From JBEKTY01 sp049515555 (GTDB taxonomy: Bacteria; Planctomycetota; Planctomycetia; Pirellulales; Thermoguttaceae), in the NCBI GenBank assembly GCA_049515555.1, contig JBEKTY010000051.1, forward strand, positions 21,670-85,669: 64,000 nt of DNA. Reading direction: 5' to 3'. The notes under the pieces were generated by a model. That model was not told the origin of the DNA, searched no databases, and worked only from the letters and a program-made list of their open reading frames with translations. The stretch's first letter is position 1; each line of letters begins with the position of its first letter. Shown piece after piece: positions 7,469-16,597 of the stretch. A program made the position numbers and the translations under genes.

Positions 7469-8785
7469 ATGAAGCGGTTCAGTCGATCGAGTTGTTTCAC
7501 GTCGTGGCTGGCGGCCGGCGGAGTGCTGTTGGCCCTGGTGCTATCCGGCTGCGCCTTCGAGCCGGCGGAAAAGCCCGCGCCGAAGAAGCCCGCCGAGCCG
7601 GTCAAGAAGATCGAGGCCCCGGTGACGGTTGAAATGCCGGCTATGCCCGAGACCAAGCCCGAGACAAAGCCGGAGGAGAAGCCCGCCAAGGTCGAGGAAA
7701 AGCCCGCTAAGACCGAAGAGCCGCCCAAGCCCGAGACCAAGCCCGAGACCAAGCCGCAGGAGAAGCCCGCTAAGACCGAAGAGGCGCCCAAGACCGAGGC
7801 CAAGCCCGAGACCAAGCCCGAGGAAAAGCCAGCTAAGGTCGAAGAAAAGCCCGCTAAGACCGAAGAGGCGCCCAAGACCGAGGCCAAGCCCGAGACCAAG
7901 CCCGAGGAAAAGCCCGCTAAGGTCGAAGAAAAGCCCGCTAAGACCGAAGAGGCGCCCAAGACCGAGGCCAAGCCCGAGACCAAGCCCGAGGAAAAGCCAG
8001 CTAAGGTCGAAGAAAAGCCGGCCAAGACTGAAGAGGCGCCCAAGCCGGAGGCCAAGCCCGAGACCAAGACCGATGACTCGGCCAAGGGCGTCTCAGGCGA
8101 GGTGCCCGCGGCCCCGAAGCTGTCGACGCTCGCGCCGGCCGCCGACCTGGAGGCCCAGACGAAGAAGTACGTCGCCGATCTGGGGAAGGCGACGGCCAGC
8201 GAGGAGGCCTATAAGGACCTGCCGGAGGGCAAGATCTCGCGCGACGCCAGCACGGTGGCGGTCCTGGCCCTGGCGCTGGGGTTGCACGATCAGCCCAGCG
8301 CGTACAAGGACTATGCCGGCGCGATGATCCCGGCCGCGCAGAAGTTGGCCGCCGCGGCGGATTACGAGTCGGCCAAGAAGGCTGCTGCCGATCTCAAGGC
8401 GGCGGCCGAGGGCGAGGGCAAGGCCGACGGCGAGCTCAAGTGGGTTAAACTCGCCTCGATGAAGGCCCTCATGGAGCAGGTCCCGCTGATCAGCACGAGC
8501 CTGAAGCGGGCCGTGGCAAAGAAGGCCAAGCAAAAGGACGCCCAGGGCCTCTCCGCCGTGCTGGCCGTCATCGCCCAGGGGTCGATGGCCAACGTGGCGG
8601 ATACCAAGAAGCCCGAGGCGGCCAAGCAATGGTTCGAGTTCTGCGCCCAGATGCGCGACGCCGCCGCCGCGGTCAACGCCGGGATCCATGCCAAGGAGAT
8701 CCAGTCCGAGGAAGAGCCCCGCATGGACAAGCTCCAGAAGACCTGCGAGGATTGCCACGCCGTGTTCCACCCGAAGGAGAAGTAG
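7469..8785 (+). CDS. Repeat-rich lipoprotein with C-terminal cytochrome c-type CxxCH motif
   Basis: 438 residues from ATG 7469 (AAGGAGAG at 7457-7464). The signal peptide ends in the lipobox LSGC, giving a lipidated, periplasm-facing protein. Residues about 30-205 are an extended Lys/Glu/Pro linker built from tandem 28-residue units (EEKPAKVEEKPAKTEEAPK core, 84 bp per unit). The C-terminal half is helical and Ala/Lys-rich and ends in KTCEDCHAVFHPKEK, a single covalent haem site as in class II (c'-type) cytochromes, where CxxCH also lies at the extreme C-terminus. A tethered electron carrier or sensor is inference. The tandem units probably vary between strains. Confidence 0.85.
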   Translation: MKRFSRSSCFTSWLAAGGVLLALVLSGCAFEPAEKPAPKKPAEPVKKIEAPVTVEMPAMPETKPETKPEEKPAKVEEKPAKTEEPPKPETKPETKPQEKPAKTEEAPKTEAKPETKPEEKPAKVEEKPAKTEEAPKTEAKPETKPEEKPAKVEEKPAKTEEAPKTEAKPETKPEEKPAKVEEKPAKTEEAPKPEAKPETKTDDSAKGVSGEVPAAPKLSTLAPAADLEAQTKKYVADLGKATASEEAYKDLPEGKISRDASTVAVLALALGLHDQPSAYKDYAGAMIPAAQKLAAAADYESAKKAAADLKAAAEGEGKADGELKWVKLASMKALMEQVPLISTSLKRAVAKKAKQKDAQGLSAVLAVIAQGSMANVADTKKPEAAKQWFEFCAQMRDAAAAVNAGIHAKEIQSEEEPRMDKLQKTCEDCHAVFHPKEK

Positions 8786-8850
8786 GAGCGACGGGCGACG
8801 GACGACGGGCGGATGCACCCGAAGGAGAAGTCGGCTCCGCTAGAACGCTC

Positions 8851-8913
8851 GGTGCCACTGCTGGCTTGCCCAGCAGTGCTGCTTACACTGCTGGGCAAGC
8901 CAGCAGTGGCACC
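8851..8913. repeat. Perfect 28-bp inverted repeat (R5)
   Basis: Arms 8851-8878 and 8886-8913 (GGTGCCACTGCTGGCTTGCC core) pair perfectly around a 7-nt loop. A single related half-unit appears at 21671-21700 and related wording is embedded in the dsbD linker. It lies in a convergent spacer, so a terminator role is possible. Confidence 0.85.
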
Positions 8914-8948
8914 CGGCGGGTTCCTCGCCACTCACCCCTCGCCACTCG

Positions 8949-10244
8949 CTAGAACGCCCGGGTCGCGCCCGGCATGGCCACCGCATAGCGCCCCTCCCGG
9001 TCGGGCAGCGTGGGCGGGGAGGCGTCGAAGCGGTACGCCGCCGGGGCCAGCGTCAGCGCCGAATTAATCGCCTGATCCCAACTCACGGCCTGACCCGAGT
9101 AGGTCGCCATGCGGCCCATAATGGCCAACATGGTGCTGCGGGCCATGTACAGGCCGTTGTTTATCGGCTTGCCCGCCCGGATCGAGGCGAACAGCTCGCG
9201 GTGCTCGACGTCGTACATGCCGGGCTGCGGCCCTTCGTACCGCCACTTGTTCTGACCGCGGATGCGGTGCGGCACGGGCTCGGCCTGGCCCTTACTGCCC
9301 ACGATCAGGTCCGAGGTGTCGTTGGCGCAGCCGGCCATCTGGCGGCAGTAGGAGTAGACCCGCGTGCCGCTTGCGTACTCGTAGCACACGGCGTGATGGT
9401 CGTAGATGTCGCCGTAGCAGGGCTCGGTGCGGACCTGCCGGCCGCCCAGTCCCCAGGCCCGCAACGGCGGCTGGTCGCCCATGGCCCAGGCCGCCTTGTC
9501 CAGGCTGTGCACGTGCTGCTCGACGTTGTGATCGCCCGAGAGCCAGGTGAAGTAGTACCAGTTGCGCATCTGGAATTCCATCTCGCTCCAGGCGGGCTGC
9601 CGGGCGCGGAGCCAGAGCGTGCCGGTGTTATAGGTCACCTGGATGGCCAGGATGTCGCCGATGGCGCCCTCGAGCACCCGCTTCATGGTTTCCTTCACGC
9701 CGTAGTCGTAGCGCCAGCAGAGGCCCGAGACGATGCTCAGGTTTTTCCGCGCGGCCTCCTCGCAGGTGGCCAGGATGCTGCGCACGCCGGGGGCGTCGAC
9801 CGCCACCGGCTTCTCGCAGAAGACGTGCTTGCCGGCCTCGACGCAGGCCTTCAAGTGTATGGGCCGGAAGTGCGGCGTGGTGGCCAGCAGCACCACGTCC
9901 ACGCCGCTGGCGATCAGCTTCTCATAGGCGTCGAAGCCCACGAAGCATCGCTCCGGCTCGACGGCGACGCGGTCGGGAAACTGCTTCTTGAGGGTACCCA
10001 GGCTGCCCTGCAGCCGGTCGTCGAAGGCGTCGGCCAGGGCCACGAGCTTGGTGTTCGGATCGGCCCCCAGGGCGTTCACGGCGGCGCCGGCGCCCCGCCC
10101 GCCGCAGCCCACCAGGCCCAGTCGCAGCACGTCGCTGCCGGCGGCATGGGCGCTGCGCTCCAGCGCCAGGCTGCCGGCGGCGGCCCCCGCCGCGACAAGG
10201 CCGGCCGTCTTCAGAAAGTCACGTCGGGTCGCTGCACGCTGCAT
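8949..10244 (-). CDS. Tat-exported Gfo/Idh/MocA family oxidoreductase
   Basis: 431 residues from ATG 10244. The N-terminus has a twin-arginine signal (ATRRDFLKTAGLVAAGAAAG). Next comes a Rossmann NAD(P)-binding domain (LRLGLVGCGGRGAG) and the family motif EKPVAVDAPGV, with the catalytic-type Lys. The C-terminal half is the GFO/IDH/MocA alpha/beta domain (YNTGTLWLRARQPAWSEMEFQ, planctomycete-style). Family members oxidise or epimerise sugars. Tat export suggests folding with cofactor in the cytosol before export. The next gene upstream on the same strand is a Tat-exported TIM-barrel isomerase, and the pair probably acts on the same sugar class (inference). Substrate unknown. Confidence 0.92.
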   Translation of the reverse strand: MQRAATRRDFLKTAGLVAAGAAAGSLALERSAHAAGSDVLRLGLVGCGGRGAGAAVNALGADPNTKLVALADAFDDRLQGSLGTLKKQFPDRVAVEPERCFVGFDAYEKLIASGVDVVLLATTPHFRPIHLKACVEAGKHVFCEKPVAVDAPGVRSILATCEEAARKNLSIVSGLCWRYDYGVKETMKRVLEGAIGDILAIQVTYNTGTLWLRARQPAWSEMEFQMRNWYYFTWLSGDHNVEQHVHSLDKAAWAMGDQPPLRAWGLGGRQVRTEPCYGDIYDHHAVCYEYASGTRVYSYCRQMAGCANDTSDLIVGSKGQAEPVPHRIRGQNKWRYEGPQPGMYDVEHRELFASIRAGKPINNGLYMARSTMLAIMGRMATYSGQAVSWDQAINSALTLAPAAYRFDASPPTLPDREGRYAVAMPGATRAF

Positions 10245-10257
10245 GATAATTGCCTCG

Positions 10258-10378
10258 GATAGTTGTCAGTTGTCGGTTGTCGGTTGTCAGTTCGTAGGGT
10301 CGGACAAGCCCGGCGCAGTCCCACCAAGAGCACGGCCGGTTCACGGTGGGACCGCGCTGCCGCTTGTCCCACCCTACC
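10258..10378. repeat. GTTGTCGGTT simple repeat plus R4 copy 2
   Basis: Tandem copies of a GTTGTCAGTTGTCGG-type unit (10262-10292) are followed by an R4 inverted repeat (TAGGGTCGGACAAGC at 10295 to GCTTGTCCCACCCTA at 10377). It sits between two same-strand genes and may limit read-through between them. Confidence 0.75.
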
Positions 10379-10404
10379 CCTTCTTTCCGCCGTCCGTCCT
10401 CCGC

Positions 10405-11358
10405 TCATTTGCCGGCCAGGATCAGGTCCAGGCGGCGGCTGTGCTCCTCGAGCGACAGGTCGCCGCCCTCGATCGAGGTCCAGCCGTTGTAACCAATGTC
10501 GTCCAGGGCCTTGCGCACGGCGGGCCAGCTTATGCTGCCGTCGCGGATGTTGACGAAATCGCCGCCGTGCCCGTCGGCTTTGAGCTTGAAGTCCTTCACG
10601 TGGCACTTCACGATCAGCTTGCCCAGGGTGCAGATCCACTTTTCGGGCATGGCGTATTTGACGTGGTTGCCGATGTCGAAGTAGGCCCGCACCCAGGGGT
10701 TGTCGAACGAGGCCACGAAGTTGCGGGTGATCTCGGGCAGGACCCACAGGTTGTTCCACACGTTCTCCAGGGCGATGATGATGCCCGTCTTCTCGGCGGT
10801 GGGGATCAGCCGCTTGACCGCCTCCCGCGAGGTATCAATGGCCTGGTTGTGGGCCTCGATGTAGCGCGCGTATGGGGCGTTGTCGCCCGAGACGACTTGC
10901 TCCACGTGGCCCGTCTTCTCGTCGAAGCGGATGTCGAACTGCCAGGCTTCGGGCATGGGCATGCCGCCGATGCGGCAGGGCACCAGGAGCACGGTGTCGG
11001 CCCCGTAGCCCTGGGCCGCCCGCAGCGCCGTCCGGACTGCCGCCAGGTCGCCCTCCACCGCCGCGGGCTGATTGAAGTTGGCCCAGCCGTACAGCACGCT
11101 GTGGATCCGCATGCCGTGTTTCTCGGCCAGCCGCCGGGCGGCGGCGGCCTTCTGGGGCGAGGCGCCGCGGTCGGTAGATTCCAATCCATCGAAGCCGGCC
11201 GCCTTCCAGCTCGCCAGGTTCGCCTCGGTCGGCTCGCCGATCAGGGCCTTGTGAAGCTTCGTCTTCCACGCCGCGGCCGCGCTGCGGCCGGCCGCCAGCA
11301 GGGCCGCTCCGCCCGCCGAAACGGCCAGAAAATCACGTCGGTTCATCGCTAAGCTCAT
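10405..11358 (-). CDS. Tat-exported sugar phosphate isomerase/epimerase (xylose isomerase-like TIM barrel)
   Basis: 317 residues from ATG 11358, chosen because GGGAG lies seven bases upstream. A Tat signal is present (MNRRDFLAVSAGGAALLAAG). The body fits the AP endonuclease 2 / xylose isomerase-like barrel: VLYGWANFNQPAA, DTVLLVPCRIGG, IIIALENVWN, AYFDIGNHVKY, CHVKDFK and GWTSIEGG, with metal-ligand Glu/Asp/His at the ends of these strands. Such proteins catalyse sugar or inosose isomerisation. Co-localisation with the Tat-exported Gfo/Idh/MocA protein suggests a shared periplasmic sugar pathway (inference). Confidence 0.88.
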   Translation of the reverse strand: MSLAMNRRDFLAVSAGGAALLAAGRSAAAAWKTKLHKALIGEPTEANLASWKAAGFDGLESTDRGASPQKAAAARRLAEKHGMRIHSVLYGWANFNQPAAVEGDLAAVRTALRAAQGYGADTVLLVPCRIGGMPMPEAWQFDIRFDEKTGHVEQVVSGDNAPYARYIEAHNQAIDTSREAVKRLIPTAEKTGIIIALENVWNNLWVLPEITRNFVASFDNPWVRAYFDIGNHVKYAMPEKWICTLGKLIVKCHVKDFKLKADGHGGDFVNIRDGSISWPAVRKALDDIGYNGWTSIEGGDLSLEEHSRRLDLILAGK

Positions 11359-11583
11359 GGGCAGTCTCCCAAAGGTTGGACGCTGAGGTGGGAACACGCT
11401 CCGGCGGCGCCGGCCCCACGGGCCGGCGTCAGCGGCTAACATAGCACGGGCAGGCAGCCCGTGCCATCCGCCGCTATCCTAACACCTGCCGGCCCGGGTG
11501 TCGAGCAAGTGGGTGCAATCCGGTTTCTCCAAAAGGGGGACGCGGTAGATGGCGCTGCGGTTTTGGGTTAACGGAGACCCAGG

Positions 11584-12510
11584 TTACCGCAGATCGTCCA
11601 AGCTGACGGGTTCGCCGCCGTCGATCGTTGTTAGGGCTTCGAGATGCTTAGGTTCGATGTACTTGGGAATGCTTCGCACCGATCCGTCGCAAAAGAGCAC
11701 GCAGGCCACGCCCGCGTGGTAGCTGGAGATGTCAACGCGATGCCCCTTCGTTGTTTCGTCTGGACCCGTAATTCGGAAGGTCATCTTCGTGACGTCGAGG
11801 TCTCGCGGCTCCAGCCAATTGATGCCTGCGCCGGCGCACTCGGCCACCATGATTGTGTTTGCCAAACCGTCTTTGACATCGCGCGCCTTGCGCGGCGTTG
11901 GGCCGTCGGAAATGGCATGTGGGCCAACGATCATGGCGTAGCCCGTAAGCGAAGTTACGGCCTCCTCGCCGCGAGTGTGTGCGTAAGCTGGGCAACGGTA
12001 TACCGCCGGCATCCGCGCAGCCAGTTCCTTGTTATGCGGGCCGTTCCAGGGCTCGTCGAACCGGTACTGCTTGTACAAAGAATCCTCTTCCAGGAAGGGC
12101 AAAATCAGCACGCGCCAACTGTGCTTCCGCTTGCCGTTCTCGTCGGGAAGGAAGGCCGGTGGAAAGCACCCGTATGTCTGTTCGTAGCTTGCCATCGCCA
12201 CGCCGATCTGTTTCAGATTGTTGCAGCACTGCGCGCGTCGGCCGGGCTCGCGCTGTTCCCCCAACGACGGCAACATCAGGGCAATCAGCACCATCAGGGC
12301 AAGACAGACGAGCACCACGACGAGGAAGGTTGACCATGGGCCTGGGCCGTGTTTCAGCGGTACGCCACCGCCACTCGGCGGCGGAACAACGTCGGACAGC
12401 GGCACGCCAATCATCTTGCCGCATTGGGAACAAGGGACCGTTTGACCGGCGACCTGGTCGGCCGCCTCGGTGGGCGTGCCGCAATGAGGGCAGGTGAAGT
12501 GAATCGGCAT
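11584..12510 (-). CDS. DUF1559 protein with N-terminal zinc ribbon in place of a prepilin leader
   Basis: 308 residues from ATG 12510. DUF1559 proteins are hugely expanded in planctomycetes and usually start with a type IV prepilin-like leader. This one instead starts with a zinc ribbon (CPHCGTPTEAADQVAGQTVP then CSQCGKMIGVP). A single membrane helix (STFLVVVLVCLALMVLIAL) follows, and then the DUF1559 body (RAQCCNNLKQIGVAMASYEQ, YRCPAYAHTRG, HAGVACVLFCDGSVRSIP). The arrangement implies a cytosolic zinc ribbon and an outward-facing pseudopilin-like domain. Function unknown. No neighbour shares its strand closely. Confidence 0.9.
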   Translation of the reverse strand: MPIHFTCPHCGTPTEAADQVAGQTVPCSQCGKMIGVPLSDVVPPPSGGGVPLKHGPGPWSTFLVVVLVCLALMVLIALMLPSLGEQREPGRRAQCCNNLKQIGVAMASYEQTYGCFPPAFLPDENGKRKHSWRVLILPFLEEDSLYKQYRFDEPWNGPHNKELAARMPAVYRCPAYAHTRGEEAVTSLTGYAMIVGPHAISDGPTPRKARDVKDGLANTIMVAECAGAGINWLEPRDLDVTKMTFRITGPDETTKGHRVDISSYHAGVACVLFCDGSVRSIPKYIEPKHLEALTTIDGGEPVSLDDLR

Positions 12511-12721
12511 GAAAAGCCCCCCGGGATTGTCGATCGGTTAGCGCTGGGAGGTTCAACGCGTGCGCGGCTGGTTCTCGTGCCCGGTACATTCTACCACAAC
12601 GGGCGGTGATACCGTACAATACGGCCCGTGACGGCACGCGAAAAGATGTCTTCTTCTCCGCGGTTTGAAACGACGACAGCCGCAGAAAAGTAGAACCGCA
12701 ACTGCGAAGGTGGGTTACGAC

Positions 12722-13732
12722 ATGCAGCACACGATCGCCCCACCCGCAGCCCCTGTCGCTCAACGTTGGCGCGGGCTGGCCGACGCCGTGCTGGCCGGGC
12801 ATTGCCTGTCGGCCGACGAAGGGCTGGCCGTCTTGCAATCGCCCGATGGCGAGCTGCTGGACCTGCTGGCCGCGGCGTATCAGGTCCGCTACCACTGGTT
12901 CGGCAACCGGGTACATCTGAACTTCCTGATAAACGCCAAGTGCGGGGGCTGCGGCGAAGACTGCGGCTATTGCTCGCAGTCGCGGGTCTCGCGGGCGGCG
13001 GTGGCCAGCTTCGCACTGCTCAGCCGGGAGGAGATCATCGAGGGGGCCCGACTCGCCGCCGCCCGCCGGGCCAAAACATATTGCATCGTCACTTCCGGCC
13101 GGCAGCCGGGCCGGCAGGAGCTCGACCTGCTGGCCGACGTGGTGCCGCAGATCAAGGCCCAATTCCCGCTTGCGATCTGCGTGTCGCCCGGCTTGCTCTC
13201 GCCGGAGCAGGCCGGGCGGCTGAAGGCCTGCGGCGTGGACCGCGTGAACCACAACCTCAACAGCAGCCAGCGGTTCTATCCGCAGATCTGCACCAGCCAC
13301 TCCTACCAGGACCGGCTGGACACGCTGGCGGCCGTGCGGCAGGCCGGACTGGAGATCTGCTCGGGCGGGATCGTGGGTATGGGCGAAGAGGATGCCGACG
13401 TGGTCGAGCTGGCCTTGCGCACGGGCCAGTTGCGGGCCGAGGCCGTGCCCGTTAACTTCTTCCAGCCCATCCCCGGCACGCCCCTGGCCGGCCGGGGGCA
13501 GTTGAACCCCCGCTACTGCCTGAAGGTCCTGGCCTTGTTCCGGCTGGCCAATCCGCGGTGCGAGCTGCGGATCGCCGCCGGCCGCGAGATGCACCTGGGC
13601 TGCTTGCAGCCGCTGGGCCTGTACGCGGCCAACTCGATCTTCGTCGGCGATTACCTGACCACCAAGGGCCAGCCCCCGGAAGAGGATTTCCGAATGATCG
13701 AGGCCCTGGGGTTCGAGGCGGTTGTGGAGTAG
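12722..13732 (+). CDS. bioB: Biotin synthase
   Basis: 336 residues from ATG 12722 (GAAGGTGG upstream). It is a radical SAM enzyme inserting sulfur into dethiobiotin. The radical-SAM cluster motif CxxxCxxC is CGEDCGYC in AKCGGCGEDCGYCSQSR. Further BioB signatures are VSPGLLSPEQAGRLKACGVDRVNHNLNSS (abbreviated by its position at codons 160-185), SGGIVGMGEE, NFFQPIPGTPL and RIAAGREMHLG, which carry the [2Fe-2S] and substrate-binding regions. An in-frame ATG at 12665 would add 19 residues but lacks a ribosome site. No other bio genes are adjacent. Confidence 0.96.
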   Translation: MQHTIAPPAAPVAQRWRGLADAVLAGHCLSADEGLAVLQSPDGELLDLLAAAYQVRYHWFGNRVHLNFLINAKCGGCGEDCGYCSQSRVSRAAVASFALLSREEIIEGARLAAARRAKTYCIVTSGRQPGRQELDLLADVVPQIKAQFPLAICVSPGLLSPEQAGRLKACGVDRVNHNLNSSQRFYPQICTSHSYQDRLDTLAAVRQAGLEICSGGIVGMGEEDADVVELALRTGQLRAEAVPVNFFQPIPGTPLAGRGQLNPRYCLKVLALFRLANPRCELRIAAGREMHLGCLQPLGLYAANSIFVGDYLTTKGQPPEEDFRMIEALGFEAVVE

Positions 13733-13850
13733 GTCTTGGGGCTTGGGTCTTAGGTCTTGGGTTTTGGGTCTTGGGTTTTAGATCGAACGCCAGGACAAAG
13801 CCGCGTTCCGGAACCTAAGACCTAAGACCTAAGACCCAAAGCCCCAAGAC
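13733..13850. repeat. GGTCTTGGG simple-sequence inverted repeat
   Basis: Tandem variants of GGTCTTGGGTTTT (13733-13782) are mirrored by reverse-complement variants CCTAAGACCTAAGACC (13812-13849). It fills the first third of the 327-bp gap between bioB and the next gene. The remainder (13851-14059) holds only a small hairpin TCCCGTC/GACGGGA near 13986-14011 and no gene. Confidence 0.8.
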
Positions 13851-14059
13851 CGCGGCCAGACTATCCATTCTACTCATCCATCCCATCATTTTCAGTCTTC
13901 CAATTCGCGTCGATCGTTGCGCATGTTGCGACCGCCAGGATGCGGATAATCGCGTGCTCCCGAAAAGTTGGCTAAACCCTGAAAATCCTCCCGTCCGATA
14001 GGCATGACGGGAGAATATTCGCGCGCAACCGCGTACACCGAGCGGCTGAGGGGAAGATT

Positions 14060-16570
14060 ATGTGCTGCAAAAGGTTAGCCGTAGCAGTTTGGATATTGGT
14101 GATTTGCGGGGGGATATCGCGGACAATGGCCCAGGACGAGCCGGACCCCGGCACTCGGCCGTTCCGGCCGTTCAACGGGTTCTTTAGCGACCTGGGCAAG
14201 CAGATTATGGGGCAGCCGGCCGATCAGCCTGCGCCGCCCCCGCAGTACGTGCCGAGGCAGGTTTACCCGCCGGGCGACGTGTCGCCGCGGACGAAGAGCG
14301 TCACGGCCCCGCCGGTCCGCGGGCCGGACGTGGCCGACGTGCCCGACGAGCCGCCGGCCAATTTCGCCCCTCAGGACGGCGGTTCACGGCTATTGTCGCG
14401 ACCGGGAACGGTACTGGCTCGTCCCGAGGCGCCGGCGGCGCAGGCCGCCGCCCCTTCGGCGCAGACCGTCGCCCCTCCGCCACAGAGCATCGGCCCCCCG
14501 CCACTCGCGGACAGCCCGCCGGCACGGACCGACAGCTCCTCGCCCGCCGCGCCGAGTCCGACGGGCGACAACTTTTCATTCCACTATAACGAGAGCGAGC
14601 CGCTGTACCAGCGGATGCAAGATACGCGGCGATCGGCATTTGGCGACCCGGCGGCCAGCGGATCGGAGAAGGGCTCCGAGCCGGCTGCGGACTGGGCGAC
14701 TGGTCGGCAGGCCGAGGCCCCGCCCGCATCGGGCGGTGGCCCGCAGTCGCCGGCTTCCACGGGCCTGGAGCCGCGGCTGGCCCCGCCGCGTCCGGCGGGC
14801 GATTCTGCGGCAGGAAAACCCGCGATAGCGGCGCCGGGCGAGCCGGCGGCAGGCCGGCCATCGCTATTGACGCCTAGCGGGCCAGCGGCGGGAAAGAGCC
14901 TCGTCGCGGCGCCGGGCGAGTCGCCCTCCGCGCCCAAAGAGTCCGACGTGCTCATCGCCCGCAACGGCCCCGTGCTCAGCATCGAGACGCTCGGGCCGCG
15001 GCGGATCGTGGTGGGGAAAGAGGCGGCCTACGAGGTGACCGTGCAGAATTCGGGCGAGGTGCCCGCCGACGACGTAACCGTGCTGGTGAGCCTGCCCGAG
15101 TGGGCCGCCGTGGCCAACGCCGCGGCCACCGTGGGCGACACGCGGCCCGGCACCCAGGAGGGCAACCAGCCGCTGCGCTGGAGCGTGGGCTATCTGGCCG
15201 CCCGCTCCCGCGAGAAACTGACCCTCAAGATCGTGCCCCACCAGAGCAAGCCCTTCGAGTTGTCCGTACGCTGGGACTGCAAACCCAGCGCCTCGCAGGC
15301 CATGATCGAGGTGCAGGAGCCGAAGCTGGTGATGCGGTTGGCCGGACCGCACGAGGTCTTCTTCAACAAGCGGGAAGTCTACAAGCTCACCCTGTCGAAC
15401 AGCGGCAACGGGCCGGCGGAGAACATCGCCCTGACCCTGGCGTCGTTGGCCGGCAGCGAGAGCCCGCCGGTCTCGCACCGCCTGGGCACGCTGGCCGCCG
15501 GCGAAGAGCGAACCATCGACGTCGAGCTGGTGGCCCGCCAGGCGGGCAACCTGACCATCCGCGTCGAGGCCCGCGGCGACGGCGGCGCGCATGCCGAGTT
15601 GGCCGAGAAAGTGGTCGTGCACCGACCCGGTCTGCGGATCGACATGGAAGGCCCCGCCACGCAATTCATCGGCGCCTCGGCCAGCTACAAGCTGCACGTG
15701 CGGAATCCGGGCGACGCCGCGGCCAAGAACATCAAGGTCGGGCTGACCCTGCCCACCGGCGTGAAGTACGTCTCCGGAAGCGACGGCGCCCGGCTGTCGG
15801 CCGGCGGCGACAAGGTGCAGTGGAACGTGGAGCAGCTCGAGCCGGGCGGCGAGCGGGTACTGCTGGTCCGCTGCACGCTGGCGCTGTCCGGCAACAGCCG
15901 CCTGGAAGCGGCCTCCGTAGCCGACGACGAGCTGACGGCCGCGGCCGAGAGCGTGACCGAGGTCGAGGCCCTGGCCGACCTGCGATTGGAGTTGAAGGAC
16001 CCCGACTGCCCGGTACCCGTCGGCCAGGACGCGGTCTACGAATTGCGGCTGCACAATCGGGGCACGAAGACGGCCGAGAACGTCGAGATCATGGCCTATT
16101 TCTCGAACAACGTCGAGCCCGCCGGCGCCGAAGGCCACCCGCATCGCATCAGTCCGGGGCAGGTGATCTTCAGTCCCATCGCCAACGTCGCGCCCGGGGC
16201 GGAGGTGGTACTGAAGGTGCGGGCGCGGGCCCAGACCGCCGGCAACCATATTTTCCGGGCCGAGGTGCACTGCAAGCCCTTGGGGATGCGATTGGTCCGC
16301 GAGGAGACGACGCATTTCTACACCGACGGAGCGGTGACCGAGCAGGCCGCCCGGCCCGGCGAGCCCGCGGCGGCCGCCCCGGCGGGCGAGCCCCTGCGAA
16401 CCGCCGATCGGCGGGCGCTGCCCTTGCCGCCCCCGGGGGCGCAGCCCAAGCCGCTGGCCCAACCCCAGCCGGCCGTTCCGCCCCCGCTGGCCGCGCCGCC
16501 CCCGCCGGCTGTTCCGCCCAAGCCGCCTGCGCCGCCCCAGCCCGGCGTCGTCCCGGCCAAGCCGCTCTGA
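14060..16570 (+). CDS. Large secreted protein with repeated DUF11-type Ig-like domains
   Basis: 836 residues from ATG 14060 (GAGGGGA upstream). Signal peptide is present (VWILVICGGISRTMAQ). Residues about 40-300 are Pro/Ala/Gly-rich and disordered. From about 310 to 760 there are at least four beta-sandwich repeats, each opening with a phrase like RIVVGKEAAYEVTVQNSG, EVFFNKREVYKLTLSNSG, QFIGASASYKLHVRNPGD or VPVGQDAVYELRLHNRG, the DUF11 signature. The C-terminus is again Pro-rich (PPPAVPPKPPAPPQP). Probably a cell-surface or periplasmic scaffold. No enzymatic motif is seen. It is monocistronic and followed by nested repeats. Confidence 0.88.
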   Translation: MCCKRLAVAVWILVICGGISRTMAQDEPDPGTRPFRPFNGFFSDLGKQIMGQPADQPAPPPQYVPRQVYPPGDVSPRTKSVTAPPVRGPDVADVPDEPPANFAPQDGGSRLLSRPGTVLARPEAPAAQAAAPSAQTVAPPPQSIGPPPLADSPPARTDSSSPAAPSPTGDNFSFHYNESEPLYQRMQDTRRSAFGDPAASGSEKGSEPAADWATGRQAEAPPASGGGPQSPASTGLEPRLAPPRPAGDSAAGKPAIAAPGEPAAGRPSLLTPSGPAAGKSLVAAPGESPSAPKESDVLIARNGPVLSIETLGPRRIVVGKEAAYEVTVQNSGEVPADDVTVLVSLPEWAAVANAAATVGDTRPGTQEGNQPLRWSVGYLAARSREKLTLKIVPHQSKPFELSVRWDCKPSASQAMIEVQEPKLVMRLAGPHEVFFNKREVYKLTLSNSGNGPAENIALTLASLAGSESPPVSHRLGTLAAGEERTIDVELVARQAGNLTIRVEARGDGGAHAELAEKVVVHRPGLRIDMEGPATQFIGASASYKLHVRNPGDAAAKNIKVGLTLPTGVKYVSGSDGARLSAGGDKVQWNVEQLEPGGERVLLVRCTLALSGNSRLEAASVADDELTAAAESVTEVEALADLRLELKDPDCPVPVGQDAVYELRLHNRGTKTAENVEIMAYFSNNVEPAGAEGHPHRISPGQVIFSPIANVAPGAEVVLKVRARAQTAGNHIFRAEVHCKPLGMRLVREETTHFYTDGAVTEQAARPGEPAAAAPAGEPLRTADRRALPLPPPGAQPKPLAQPQPAVPPPLAAPPPPAVPPKPPAPPQPGVVPAKPL

Positions 16571-16597
16571 AAAACCATCTCGACAGAGCAAATCCGC

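Noticed and set aside
7680..8060. Possible CRISPR array or satellite in the 84-bp repeats
   Set aside because: The repeats are contiguous, coding, and lack unique spacers.
12597..12721. Possible BirA operator or riboswitch upstream of bioB
   Set aside because: Only a promoter-like TACAAT was visible; no conserved biotin-operator palindrome or riboswitch core was found.
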